A stretch of DNA of 64,000 bases, taken from NCBI GenBank assembly GCA_033060915.1, contig CM065381.1, forward strand, positions 2,350,001 through 2,414,000. The letters run 5' to 3'. Each line of letters starts with the position of its first letter. Position 1 is the stretch's first letter. The notes beneath the pieces are model-generated. The model did not search any database. It was not told the DNA's origin and saw nothing but the letters and a program-made list of their open reading frames with translations. This document shows, piece by piece, positions 38,959-51,950 of the stretch. The stretch comes from Euryodendron excelsum. Its lineage: Eukaryota; Streptophyta; Magnoliopsida; Ericales; Pentaphylacaceae. The position numbers were made by a program, and so were the translations under genes.

Positions 38959-41900
38959 GATAGAATGGAAGGAAATGAAATAAAACTTTAGTATATAATA
39001 TGTAAATTATGTATTATATTATATATAAAATATTATAAGCATTATATATTTCTTATTATTTATTTTTGGTCATTTGGTAATGTTGTGGTGGCAGGTGATG
39101 GCGGTGGATGGTGATGGTGTTGATAGTGTTGATAGTGGGATGTTGCTACTCCATGAGCATGACTTGCGTTTTACTAATCTAAACCCAACTAATTTATTAG
39201 GGATTTGCCTACACCTGAATGTATCTTGATCTTTCGAATGAAAAAAAAAAAAACGTGAATGATGAATTTGAAAAAATGGGGTACAGGTTCACCAAATGTT
39301 TGGCTGTTCAAATAATTCCGTAACAAGTATTTGCATATGCGTAATTTTTAAAAATTTTTTTTTACAAAATTTCCCTGTTTTTAAGTCTTTTGAAACATTT
39401 TAGTAATTTCCCAAAACAATGCAAGGAATCCGAACAAAGCTGAAGCAGGATGAATCTGATCTATTTTTGGACAACTGGTGTTGTAAGTTGGTACCAATTA
39501 ATGCAATCATTGTTGTAGCTAGGGATGCAAATCTTGGCAAGCGATTTTGGATTAAAATGTCACCAACTTTCCATGCAATTCGGATTCGTTCAACGTGATC
39601 AGTTTGTTCCAAAAACCTTAATGCTAGCTAAGCCATGTGCAAATTAGTTTGAAAGTCTTGATTTGTTTTTTCAGACTTTTGAATTTAGAAAATAAAAAAA
39701 TACACATATCATAAATCCGCTGATCCTTTAACTAATATGACACTATTTTTCAAATAGCTATTTTTTTAATATGAAAACTTTGAAAGTCACTCAAGATAAT
39801 ATCTAAAATCTAAATATGAATGTGTTGTAAATGATTCTTTAAAATCAATATAGTAATTTAATTTGATAGATTTTTTAAATTCCTAAACAATAGTTTATTT
39901 CCAAAACATTTTAGCTTCCTTCAAATTAGTTTGGTTTAATTTACGTACATGTACATCTAAATTTGACTAAAATCTTATACTTTATTTAATATAGTAAAGA
40001 TTCTTTAATGAGTTAATCTAAATTTTGAAATATTAGCATGTTAGTTTTAAAATTATTATAATGATAAAATCAAGTGAGTTTAGTAATCTTAAATTTTTAG
40101 ACCTTACTTTTAATGTAATTGACCTTATATAGAATAAAAACAAGTTAACATTTTTTTGCCATTTTAATTTTGGAAACATAGAATCAAATAAAATTAATTT
40201 CCACACTTATAAATAATATTTTCTTCTACAGTGGACATAGATATATTAAAAATACAACTTATAATAATTATTATATACTAATTATTTTTATTCATTTTTT
40301 TGTTTTTGTTAGAACAAAGAAAATGTTTTCAACATATCTAATACATTTACAATGATATTTAAACGCATATGGTCCTGTAACAAAATTTAGTAAATAATTT
40401 TATTAAATACCATCTTACAATTCTAATATTTATAATTCCATGCATAACAATGGTTTATTGATAGTTTCTATACATATATATCGTGTATATATTTATATAT
40501 GTAATGGCGGAGCTAGAAAATTCACGTTAAGTCACTTAACAACAATAGGGCTCTTAATTTATGTACGAATATCTATATATAATCTATAATAGGACACTTA
40601 ATTTTTGTAATAATATTTATAAAATAAATAATAGGATACTTAACTTTCATATATGTATATAAGCTTATACATAAAATATATAAAGGGCCCTTTACCAAAA
40701 AATAACTATTTAAGAAGAGTCATTTATAAATTTAGGAGGCAAATGAAGAGATATTTTTAAAATGTAGGTCAAATAGAATTTTAAAAATTTTAGAGGACAT
40801 CGATAAATTTTTAAAGGGGGCAAGTTGAAATTTTTCCTAAAATTGCAAGTAAAAATAGAAATTTTTTCTCTTCTAAACAGCTACCCTTCTAGGCTCTACG
40901 TTATAGTAGACAATACGGTATGAGCCAACCTAAATTTTTTTCTGTGATTAATACCGTATATATCGTAACGATGTAGAGGTACTGTTTTAAATTTATTGTT
41001 GTAAATATTATATATGTTTTAAAAGCATATTTACTTACAAAACATCCACTTATAATATTTGACATTATGCATAGCAGGGTTTATAAAATACTAGGTTATT
41101 ATAATTTAACATGAATATGTTATCCAACCTAAGTATATATGCGAAAAATAAATACATATTAATAATTTTATATATGTCCAAAACAAATTTTAGTAGACAT
41201 TTGTCATCAAAATATAATAAAAAAAAATGGAACAAATTACTCGCTATGTAGTATTTTTTGGTAATCCAATACTAACCGGTACAGTATAGTACTGGCTATT
41301 ATTAAATAGTATCTTAATTAATATGAAACTCACTTTTCTTCATACTTTTTTTTGTCCGATATGATACGTACCAAATATTACAAGCTCGTATAGTATGATA
41401 TTGAAACCTATGCCATGGATATGTACGTGCATATCAGTTGGCGTGATTGACACGGTCAAATAGGAGTGCGAAGTAATAATTGACATTAGCTGGATCAGGA
41501 ACGGAGGCACGAACGTCGTCTGAGTGAAGTCATGGAAGACTAATCTTATAAAAGATCAAAGTGAAATTCTTTCAATCTTAATAAGGAGCTAGAGCAAAGC
41601 CTTTTGAATTTTTGAAGGTTAAGGTGAAAAGTTTTTAATTTTGTTGGGGTTAAAAAAAATTTTTTAAATTTTAAAATGTCAAATAATAAAATTTTAAAAT
41701 TTTAAAGAGACTAATATACCTTCTTAATGTGAAAATACTCATAAATAATAGGAATTATTTGAAATTTTGTAAAAATAGGCGGGGCATGGCCCGTTGTAAG
41801 GGTAGTTCCTGGCTGGCATTAGGCAAAGTCAAAGTCCAGCCTCTAGCTACCAATTTTGTGTGTCATGGGTCAAAAACCTACTTTTACTCACTCACCCAAT

Positions 41901-44241
41901 TATATAACCTACGACGTTAAATTCAAAAAAATCATAAAAAGAAAAGAAAAGAAAAGAAAAGAAAAGATGAGTGGTTATTTTTAATGCCTTTATAATTAAT
42001 TTGTTGCTAGCTTTTAGTTTTATTTTAAAAAAAAACTTAAATACTAAACTAAAGTCCATAACAGACTAAAAAATTGAATTTCAACCATAGTTTTGATTTT
42101 ATTTAAAAAATATGAAATGTCTAAACTAAAAGTTACTAAAAGTCAAAAGAAAAAATTTTGATTGAAAATAGTTTGTTAAAACAACTAATTTGATATTAAT
42201 AAAAAAGGTGATCCAAACGATAAAATCATAATGGCTGGATCTACGATCTCTCCTTTAAAATGGTAGATTTAGCTTTCCCTTAAAAAGATTGAAAGTAATA
42301 ATGTGAATTCATAACTATATTTTGTGTTCTAGTTTAATTCTAATTAATTATAAAAAATTAAAAAAAGTCAATAGAAGTCGTGACTAAACAATTTCAAATT
42401 CCTAAGGTTTGGCTGGATGATTGTGGTCTTCTACGCAAGCCAGTGGAGTGGGTCCACTGACGTTAGAAAATTTAATTTTTGAATGGTATTTTAGTCTTTT
42501 TGTTCTTGAATAAGTTACCTAACTACAGTCTTTTTTGTCTTTAAACTATAGTTAGTTAACTCTTAATAATAATGGAATCTTTCAAGTCCACCCTGTATAG
42601 ATGCAGTTGTATGTTTGTGTGTGTGTATGTATATAGAGAAAGAGTGTGTCACTGTGTGTGTGTATATATATATATAGACTATAGAGAGAGAGAGAGAGGG
42701 AGAGAGAGAGAGAGACAGTCTTCTAAGTTCTAATGGTAATGGATTCAACAGGTGGGACAGCACATCAATCCTATGGTTCGTAAAGACATGTATTTTTTTT
42801 TTCCTTCATAATAAGGATTTAAAAATCATCAAGAATCCAAAATAACTACTATTGTTAATAACATTTATGGAAAGAACTCTGTCACATCTGCTGTTCTCTT
42901 GGCACTTTGTGGTCAATCCAAAATAATAATCCAAAATTATTATTTTTAATCTCTCCATTGTCATTTGTCCTTTCCCTGAATTTTAACTATTCCATGAAAG
43001 CAAATGTTAGTTTTCATGGTAGAACATTCCCGTTTAAACCACAACAAAAACTCTGGTTTTGATCAGTTATTTTTTTTCTTTTTCTTCACTGGTTTTCTTT
43101 AAGTAGCTTTTTTCTTTTGAAATTCAATTTTTTGTTTAAAAATCTCTATTGCCTAAAAATATTTATATATATATATATATATATTTTTTTTTATCTTTTG
43201 TGATCACTTTTATTCTCTTTATGAATTCAAGATCCAATCATAGTGCTAAGAAATTGTAATGGCGCTTTTGTCATAATAGTGAAAAATTTAATAACCAATG
43301 TTGTGAAGACAAGTAACACGGTGGCCTACTTCAGGGATCATATAAAATAGTTTTCAAATATGAGCTCCACTTTTTCATTAGAGGACTTGTTTATCATGTT
43401 TGGATTTTAAATTTGATGTGGAAATGAAGAAAAAAAAGAAGAAAAATGGATTCATTTAAACCTATTTCAAATTTTTTGTTTATTTATGAATAATCTAACA
43501 AATCATTGGCTTTTTGACATAGGCTTATTTATGTTATTCAACCTAACCAAACAAAAGTAATACATTCAACTTCTCTCTTTTATGTTTTTTTTTTAATGTT
43601 TTTTTTCCTTTTCCTGTCATTTAGAAAATCCTAAACCAAACATAATATTAGGGTATAATTGAGTTCTCTACTCGATGCCTACACTCATCTAAATTCTAAA
43701 CAAGGACCCTACCTAGCACACGTGGCATTCACCAAGTTACAAACCTCCTTCCAAAGCGCAAAATGCACCAAAAAAAAAATAAAGGATGAATCAATTTATA
43801 ACTCACCAAAATACAAGAAATAACTCTCAAGAACTCACTCGAGTTAGGTTGACTTGATTTTTTTTTTTTAACAGCAATCTAGGTATAACTCATAAAAAAA
43901 TTCAATATTTATGGACATACTAAGACCGTTAAATACTCATACACACACATCCTAATGTCTCGATGTGAAAAGTCAGCTCTGGTTGACTACAAATAAAATG
44001 TAAAATCAATAAATACTACTAAAATAGCCAACTTTCTTTGATTTACTCGTTGAGTCATCTCAATCAGGCATGAAATTAGGGACGCACCATGATGAAGTTA
44101 ACCCAACTCCAACTATAACCCTAGTTCACAAATTCATTTTTTGGTGTAGTCAAACAAAAAAAAAAGTATTTTTTTACAAATATCTATTATTTTTTTCTTA
44201 TTTTCTAACCCAACCTACAACATATATACTTCTTTTTACCC

Positions 44242-44287
<46 letters not shown>

Positions 44288-45233
44288 TTCAGCCCATCCC
44301 CGGTTCATAGGCCCATCAAATCCCCCATACAATTCCAAACCCCAAAAATGAATAACCCACTAAAACCCAAAACCCACAAAATGAAACCCAGCTTCCAAAA
44401 ATAAGCACCCTAGAATGGTTAGAATATGTTCAACATTTTAAATTTTTAGAACTTGTAGCTGGGACTTCTTTATCTGTGTGTTCTAGGTTTTCTTAATAAA
44501 TAGCATTTGCATAATCGGAGATCATATACATGTGGAATTACATAGAAATACACAAACACAACATTATTGCCACCGGCCTAGATTAAGGATACAATATAGT
44601 GTCAGTTTCTTTACTCTATTTTTTGATCTTGGATTTGTGGAGGAAAAGAAAAAGTCTCTCTCTTTCTCTATGTGTGTGTGTTTGATTAAGAAAATAAGAA
44701 GAAAAATGAATTGGTATCTGTAAAAATTCATTATTTTCGTCACCTTGAAAAATGAATATGTATGTTTTAGCCAGTTTATTGTCTTTGAACAGCACCTATT
44801 TGAACAACACTGTTCGTTGTCTTTGAACAACACCTGTTTGAGCCAGTTTTATCAAACATAACCTTATAAATATCATGGCCTGAAATTCAAAATGATAAAA
44901 AAACTAATCTGAACAAGTGAATTAAGTTTACAATTTGCTGTCAACCGTAAAGGCAAACATCTGAAACTTTCCAGATATAATAGCAGGTTACAACATCCAA
45001 TATGCTATAGTAAAGGAATAAAGTCTGTTCGAGAGCCATTAAATTTCAAACAGAGCTTTTTGTACAAAATAGAGTATTATTTTGCATTTTTCATGCATCT
45101 AAAACATGCATGCAGATGTAATAAACATGAAAGCATCATATTACGGCTTGGAGACCAAAGAAAACAATTTAACATAATTGCCGAAGTAAAACCGAAAGTG
45201 TACCTTTGTCGCTTTAAAAACAAGAAGTCATAC
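38959..45233. other. AT-rich intergenic stretch with microsatellites
   Basis: No gene is supported. Microsatellites: (AAAAG)n at 41936-41967, a compound GT/TA/GA array at 42615-42716, TA at about 43165-43186 and CT at 44241-44288. A segment near 40504-40930 begins GGCGGAGCTAGAAAATTC and runs into repeats of the kind that ends many plant non-autonomous elements, without visible boundaries. Confidence 0.35.
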
Positions 45234-45343
45234 CGGCTGAAATTTGCTTCATCAAACCATACTGATTTCACAAAGTTTGCAACAAATTCACGTAGTGATG
45301 AAGCCTCGGATAATATTGTCTCAAGATTGTTGGTATATAAATT
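45234..45343 (-). other. Isolated candidate exon
   Basis: The minus strand has a pyrimidine-rich acceptor (TTCTTCTACAG), a 110-nt open segment reading NLYTNNLETILSEASSLREF and on through VKSVWFDEANFS, and a donor CG|GTATGA. The composition is protein-like. I do not recognise the family and find no partner exon nearby. It may be a gene fragment carried by a transposon or an exon of a lost gene. Confidence 0.3.
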
Positions 45344-46089
45344 CTGTAGAAGAAGGGGACAGAATTTGCTTAAGGGGCAGTACATTGTCGCTTTCCTTAG
45401 ATATCTACCCTCACCAATTTCGTGAATCTAGTCTGCACCGGATTAGTAGCGAGTCCACCTCCACGCTACAATGAAGTCCAAAACATTCAATAATCTAATT
45501 GCATTTTAGACAAATGAATTTAGAACCATGTAGTCTCAAATTTTATAAGTTTGTCAAAAATTTAGAAATCTGTTTCCGCAGAAACTATATTTCAGTGAAG
45601 ATAAACTTAAAAAATTAATAACAAAAAGGTTTTAGAGAGATGACTAGATCCGCATTAACATCTATGTACAATGGTTGCGAATTTATCATTTTGTAGACCT
45701 AAAGGCGTCTATTTCAAAAAAATGTGACTTTTAGGAGTTAAAATAATTAAAATTTTAATAATCAATTGCACATATAAACATGGCCACAGATGCACCTTTT
45801 ACCACTCAACGGTATAAATATCACTTCCTATCATCTAAAGTTTTGTTAAAAACACTCATTTTGAAGACACATATAATATATTATATGTTGTGAACATATT
45901 TCCAACAAAATACCAGGGGAGGCATGAGAATGAGATTCCCACAATTACTTCACCTTAGAGATATAATCTGGTCCATGTCCTCAAAGCAACCAAACAATGA
46001 AATGGAAGAGAGCTAGAGTTAGCTTTCCATTCATGCCATCCAAATATAGTCTAATGAATTGTAAAGTCATGAATATCATGGCATTACAT

Positions 46090-46205
46090 GAAAAGAAGAG
46101 AGCCCAACGGAGCCGAGGAACGGATTGCCGACAGAGGTATCGTTAATCTGCTGGTGCCGGCAATTCATCCTTGGCTGCATTCCACTCTCTTCCTGTCCAG
46201 GCAAT
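46090..46205 (-). ncRNA. MIR169: MIR169 precursor hairpin, copy 1 (variant mature sequence)
   Basis: miR169 is a conserved plant microRNA that guides cleavage of NF-YA transcription factor mRNAs. On the minus strand the mature arm is 46157-46177: it begins CAGCCAAGG and ends GAATTGCCGG, one base different from the canonical GACTTGCCGG. The star arm is near 46110-46131. The arms pair with one bulge, a few mismatches and a G:U pair. The lower stem continues (AGAAGAGAG on the left against CTCTCTTCC on the right, plus-strand reading). The loop is about 25 nt. A TATA box lies at 46283-46290. This copy belongs to the same series as the hairpins at 54.7 and 63.5 kb. Confidence 0.75.
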
Positions 46206-46282
46206 GCCTTCAATTACTGCTTCCCAGACTTGTTGAGCTCACACCCATCTCAGCTCTTCTTTGACATGAGTTTGCAGTGATG

Positions 46283-46290
46283 TTTTATAA
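46283..46290 (-). promoter_or_regulatory. TATA box of MIR169 copy 1
   Basis: The minus strand reads TTATAAAA, about 106 bp upstream of the mature miR169 arm. A comparable TATA box lies upstream of each of the other intact hairpins. Confidence 0.55.
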
Positions 46291-47914
46291 GCCGAGAAAG
46301 AGAGAGAGAGAGTTGACAAATAGAAATGGACATTTATTCTCAAATCCATATCAACTTTCAGAAGGGCAAGGACATGTGACTGCCATGCTATGTATATGCA
46401 AAGGGGTATGGTGGCATTTAAGTTACATAATGGGCAGCCAGGACAATCTCTTATCCTTCGTGACCCTGTCACATGGTCAGCGCACTAGTGGGCCTGAGAA
46501 AAGATTAATTGGAATGGTTGACATGTTTGAATGAGTATTCCACTTATTGCAGGAGTATAGAATCTTGCAGAAAGAAGAAGATAGATTTGATATGTTTGTG
46601 ATGTGATAAGGTATGGGTCACGTACCCAAAAATCACAATGGAATTATGTGGATATCAGAAGGGGGGAAATTCCTGTAGACGGCCACTCCGTTATTGATTG
46701 ACAGATTGTGTCCGGGACAGAGTTAGCGATAGATGCACTTTCGGTACCCAACCCTTTTGGGAATGCCACTTGAGTAATATCTTTATCCATGACCAGCGTC
46801 TTGTATTGATTCTCAACATTTTTTTTTTTTTCAATCTTTAGCAATAACTCCACTCAGAATGAGGTACTGGGTAAGAGCTAGTTAGCGAAACCAACAGAAA
46901 AATAGCTAGGCCTGCTACCTCAATTGGTAGCATACAATAGGGTTGTGTAATAAAACAATTAAGACCCACATGTTATGAAACCCCAATGGATTGGCCTGGT
47001 GATTAAAGTTTGGGACTTAGGGGATTGGAGATCTGTTCCCTTCAAAATTTTAAGTTTGAAATGTATTAAATGTTATCAACTACTTGGAACTACTTCTAAA
47101 ATTTTTGGCCTGGTTAATTATTTGTATTGTGCAGAACAAGAGATTGCAAGCTTATATACCCGGTTAGCACAAGAAAAAAAAGAAAAAAACACCCGCATGT
47201 GATGTTAAAATCTTCAGTCACTCCATATCGGGCAATTTAACTGTAATAGGTATGTTTTTACTTTTGTTTTTAACTATTTTAACCCGTAGCCACATATATT
47301 TTCACCAACCCCGGCCAGGAGAAACTCCTATATAACCGGTACTGAACAAAATCCTTATCCTTAAAACAGGTGATTTACCTTTGGATGGTGGTAACTTTTA
47401 GTGTTGTGGATGTCTTTTTGGTTCTCTAATATGCGTGTGTGTGTACATATATATATGTACTCTCTCTTTTGGTTTGTGGTTTCTCTTTTATAGCATTGCT
47501 AAAAGCCTAAAGCAGAAAGAGATGGTCAGAGAGACGTTCAAATATGGGTCATATTGTTGTTTGTAATTGCATGCCCTCTATAGTTGAACCTGGAAAATTT
47601 GCACAGGTTTCTCAAAGATGTTTCAAGTATGGCTCCTTTATTCTGTCATAATTATGTGAGGGTGTTTTTAGTGTAAATTTAGAAGGCAAATGACCTTCCT
47701 TTCCTTGCATTACTTTTCTAGCTACAACAACCTTCTGTATAAGTTATAACACGCTTTGTTTACACCTTGGTTTAATTTACTAATCGACACTATCTTGGTT
47801 CAGTTTGGATATTATTTCTTTTAACAAGTTTATAACACACTTTTCTCTTCCAGTTAATTAATTGTTCACTAATTCCTTCAGAGATGTTTCCCTTTACGTC
47901 TCCAGAGTAATAGA
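46291..47914. other. Spacer after MIR169 copy 1
   Basis: No gene is supported. The spacer has nearly the same length as the one between 54.88 and 56.40 kb, but I cannot see clear sequence similarity between them. It contains the possible SINE and an AT microsatellite near 47440-47460. Confidence 0.35.
46978..47110 (+). repeat. Possible degenerate SINE
   Basis: The stretch ATTGGCCTGGTGATTAAAG followed by a GTTTGGGACTTAGGGG block and, about 40 bp on, TGTTCCCTTC resembles the tRNA-like head (A box, then a decayed B box) of plant SINEs. It is recognised by general pattern only. Confidence 0.3.
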
Positions 47915-48382
47915 GCTTGGTTGGTAAAACAAGTTATGGGATTGTTTGATGGTTGATGTGAACTAGTACGATCTTTTTTCTACTGCAAAGAAAAAAGAAA
48001 CGAAAAAAAGGAGAGAAAGAAAAAAGAAAAAAAACAAAAAGAGTTTCTCCATTAATTTTTAGATTTCTGCGTAATGCTCATAATGCACTAGTCAATAATA
48101 AAAATAATTCTGCATCTACCTCTACTGTGCCTGCATAGTTTTTTCTCTCTCCTATTTTTTATTTTTTTGAGTTCCTTTATATTTTGCAAAGATAACTCTA
48201 AAGAGTTGACACTTGTGCAAAATTCATTATGCAATAAAGAAAAATGTACAACTGACTGATCTTTGTGAAAATATTCAAATAATAGAAAGAAATTGCCTAT
48301 CTGAAAAGCTTGTGAATGAAAGTTCGGAAAATAGAACATTAGAAAAAGGGGATTGAAAATAAAAACAAGAAATATAATTCTC

Positions 48383-48386
48383 CTAG
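48383..48386 (-). mobile_element. Old Helitron 3' terminus, unit 1 copy
   Basis: The plus strand reads CTAGCAATGAACCTGGG-AATGCA, the decayed form of the family's minus-strand 3' end. The same terminus is present at 57042 in unit 2, so the insertion predates the segmental duplication. The 5' end is not located. Confidence 0.4.
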
Positions 48387-49150
48387 CAATGAACCTGGGA
48401 AATGCATGAGATAAATAAAATTTTAAAATCTTTTGACAAAATAAATTTTGGTTAAATTATTTTATAATAGCTTTATGAACTATCACATGCAATACGTGAA
48501 AATTAAATGTGACATTTATGTAACCTGTAAGATGACTTTAATATGTAATATGGCATCTATATATGTAAGATGTAACATGCAAGATGACATTTATGCAAAA
48601 TTCATGGATCCATCACTAATTGCCTTATTTTTGGATTTGCATAAAAAGCATATTCAACACAGTTGGTCATCTTTTTTAATGCCCAAATTAATACACAAAA
48701 ACAAGAAACAGGTTTAATGGAAGATGTGACATTAATTTAAATATTCTGTCCCATATTGAAATAATGCTACTTAAGTCTCATACCAGTTACAAGGAAAATG
48801 AAAAGAAAATACTAAGAAAGTGAAGAAAAGTATACGATCTATCTATGAAGGGAACAAGCGAAATAACACAGCACATCCACATTTTATTACAAAACATAGA
48901 GAATACAATGACAGAGGGAAAGGCATGAACAACATAGATGCAGAAATAGCGACTGCAACAGTAACCCTGCCTCTAACTACCACTCTCCTAAAGGCCACGT
49001 AATTACTTCTTCTTCATGCTGGATGAACTGCCCTTGGTCTTCTCGGATGGCGACTAGGCCTACAACAAATCACTACGTTTTTGTAGTTGTTGACTCCCAC
49101 TTTAGGGTAGCTTTTACTTTGGTACTTGGCTCAATCCCTCTCTCATAAAA

Positions 49151-50506
49151 AGCGTGTAGATGTGAGGTAAAAGTGTGAGCCGAGAAGTAATCATAGTTTA
49201 CTTTCCTATCCCTTTAACCAATTCCATATTCTGGATTGCCAATTTGGGACTAGGGCATAAACAAACTGCTTGAGGTACACAGACCTTTTGACCCACGCGG
49301 CACAAGATGTTGAGCATGAAACATATTTTGCGCGAACCATTGTTCTTCTTAACAAATATATGTTTTGGAAAATTGACTTACAAGGAGAAGGTTGCCCAAA
49401 AGTATATGAAAATGATGGTCTTTGTATCTAGGTGATGTGGGACATTGCTCGCACACTCTTTCACTCGAAGCATGGTCATATGAGACAAGAGAGGAATCCA
49501 AGAGGTTCTCGGAAATGTTAGGCCTATAGGTTCTAATAGGGTATGCCAAAGGGCAAGGGTATTGACAAAATTTTATCTCATGGCAATCGTGAGTAATTGT
49601 TGTTTTGGCATTGTCATAATGAAATTTTTGTGTTCAATTTCAGCCATATTATTAGGACCTTGAACTTTTACCAACGCAACCATATCGACACTTAGCTCGA
49701 ATACCCTCCTAGTAAAGCCAAGTAAATTTACAACTTGAGTTAGACAAATGTTTAGACAAAAAGAAGACTATAAGAGAGTTTGAGAAAATGTAGCTTTTTA
49801 TTGCACCAAAAAAAGTTACAACTCAATTGGATAGTTTGACCAAATGAGACCTCCTCTTTATATTACCCTTCACCTCCTCAATGGATGGTGGTGATTAATT
49901 CAATCCGACAGTGAGGAGCGATCTTCCAAAATCTTCCCACCTCATTTCTTACAAAGTATTTAAGAAGCTACATAAAACATTCTAGAGATATTCTAGAATA
50001 TATGCAAGTTTAGACTATACAAGAACACTCTAAAAAATTGTAGAGAAATATGAAAATCTCTCTACAATTCTGAAGCCTTTTGGAGATCTATTCACTGTTT
50101 TGAAATTTTTTAGGTTTTTCTAATGTCTTGCACACAAAAATCTAGCATTCTCATGCGGCGCATAACACTATGTTGTGATGATGATGCCATTTCATTTTAA
50201 AATTTTCCATTCAAATTCGCTTCTCTCCATTGTATGGATAATGCATCAGTTTAAACTCTACCACTTGTCTTGTAATTTTAGTTCTTTCTCAACAGTAACT
50301 TAAGGGATTATTCGCACAATCGTTGTTATGGGATCTGTAACAAAATGTAGCCTGCTAAATTATGTCATTATTTAATATCATTATACCGGAGGTTTATTTT
50401 CTGCACCTACAATGCATGCTTTTAAATTTTGAATGCTTTGTGGTTACATCTTGAAAACATCATTTTTTATTACATCCAACTTATTTGGCTACATTTTTTT
50501 TTCTAA
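49151..50506. other. Spacer inside unit 1
   Basis: No gene is supported. I see only short unsupported open frames here and nothing conserved with unit 2. Confidence 0.35.
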
Positions 50507-50739
50507 TTGAACGTGGTAATTCATAATTTCATTCGCATTGAAACTGAAGGTGATGATTGGGCTTACGAGAATATGATAATAGGGTGCATAATGATCCACA
50601 AGTTATAACTAGCTCCTGTGGATTAGCTCAACGAGACATGTCTGCCAGGCGACAACTTCAAGTAGCAAAAGCTTTGCGAGATTCTATTGCTGAGGATATG
50701 TGGCGTGATTACATTAATCCACAAAGAGGAAGCAAGTGA
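50507..50739 (+). pseudogene. PIF/Harbinger transposase C-terminal fragment, frameshifted
   Basis: The plus strand reads LNVVIHNFIRIETEGDDW, which carries the ALHNFIR-like motif of PIF/Harbinger (DDE_4, HARBI1/ALP1-like) transposases. Near 50556-50560 the frame slips by one base. In the next frame it continues LREYDNRVHNDPQ and QLQVAKALRDSIAEDMWRDY before a stop at 50737, typical of the C-terminus of these proteins (RDxIAxxMW). The DDE catalytic part is absent upstream. It is a dead relic inside unit 1. Confidence 0.65.
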
Positions 50740-50754
50740 AATATTAGAAAGATC

Positions 50755-50756
<2 letters not shown>

Positions 50757-50798
<42 letters not shown>
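50757..50798. repeat. (CA)n microsatellite
   Basis: About twenty-one CA units directly follow the Harbinger relic, then a short TA run. Confidence 0.95.
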
Positions 50799-50806
<8 letters not shown>

Positions 50807-51541
50807 CACACATACATTTCTTGTTGTTGCTTTGGAGATTGGAAGCCATGATATCTTTTCTATGTATTTTCCGTATTGTTAATTAGTCTTCATAGATATG
50901 TGTTTCCCTTTTCTACGTATTTATCTTATTGTTGAACTAGTGTTTGTTTAGGATCGAGTTATCTAATATTATTAAGAAAACAAAGAGTGAATTTAGCAAC
51001 CAAAAACAAATCTAATTTTTTTTATTTATATATTTGAATATGTACATATTTTTATATCTATATACCATTATACGTGTATGTAAATATGTATGTTTGCATT
51101 ATCAAGACTTATAATAACAAAATACAAAGTTTTTAATATAGCATCCTACTTAGTTCAATGTTTTTTGAATTCAATTTTTACTACCAAACAGCATAAAATT
51201 AGTCAATTTGGAATTGAAATAGACCTTCCAAACACTAATCAATTTTGAATTGACTCATTAATTTTAAATTCATTAATTTACATTTTTTTATTCATAATTT
51301 AGCAATTTATGAAATAAGACAATTTGAGCCACAAAACAGGCCCTAAGGATTTGTGATGTCTGATGTCAGCTGCAAGTTCTCCTGTCACCAGCGCAAAAAT
51401 GCAATGCCTACGACGTGACGTACGTAGTCATTTCAACGAGTTATGGAGTTTAGAGCATGAGAAAAAATTGAAGAGTTAGAAGTTTAGAACATAAGAAAAA
51501 AAAAAAATATAAATAGAAGTTAAGCTTTATCAACTAACATC

Positions 51542-51544
<3 letters not shown>

Positions 51545-51574
<30 letters not shown>
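51545..51574. repeat. (GA)n microsatellite
   Basis: Fifteen GA units lie about 130 bp downstream (in the sense of MIR169 transcription) of hairpin copy 2. A shorter GA run is at the equivalent place in unit 2 (60585-60603). Confidence 0.95.
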
Positions 51575-51579
<5 letters not shown>

Positions 51580-51699
51580 ATACAAATAAGCATGTAAATC
51601 TACAAATAATGATAAAATGCGGCATAAGTTCATAAGTTTTTGTTTGATGCTCTAAATGCCATATGGGCTTTCTTCAGCCGCGGACAAGTCTTTGGAAGC

Positions 51700-51850
51700 T
51701 CGCATGAGAAGAAAAAAAGCCAAATGTAGCCAAGGACAACCTGCCGGGTACTCCTGCCCAGTCACTTGCCATACATATATGGCAGCAAATGTCGGCAAGT
51801 CATCCTTGGCTGCAATCGACTCTCTATCCCTTCATGGAAGATTCCTAGAC
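51700..51850 (-). ncRNA. MIR169: MIR169 precursor hairpin, copy 2
   Basis: The mature arm on the minus strand is 51792-51812 (starts CAGCCAAGG, ends ACTTGCCGA), which equals the classical miR169a form. The star arm is 51727-51748. Counting from the AGCC of the mature arm, 19 of 20 positions pair, three of them as G:U. On the plus strand those three would be A-C mismatches, so the minus strand is the transcribed one. The loop of about 45 nt contains its own small palindrome. A lower stem extends the helix by about 15 bp. The hairpin aligns with copy 4 at 60.87 kb, its partner in unit 2. A TATA box is at 51940-51950. Confidence 0.87.
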
Positions 51851-51939
51851 ACAACAATATGATTATAGAGAGAAGCTCTCTCCCATTTTTCAAGTTTAAC
51901 TTGTGCTCTGTATTACAATGTTGCTGCCATATCTATATA

Positions 51940-51950
51940 GATATATATAG
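51940..51950 (-). promoter_or_regulatory. TATA box of MIR169 copy 2
   Basis: The minus strand reads CTATATATATC about 130 bp upstream of the mature arm. The aligned position in unit 2 (61044-61054) also carries a TATA box. Confidence 0.6.

Noticed and set aside
42563..42763. 66-codon frame rich in Leu, Ser, Ile and Thr
   Set aside because: Translation of the compound GA/GT/TA microsatellite.
51656..51862. 68-codon plus-strand frame over MIR169 copy 2
   Set aside because: It is antisense to the hairpin and its coding appearance follows from the stem sequences.
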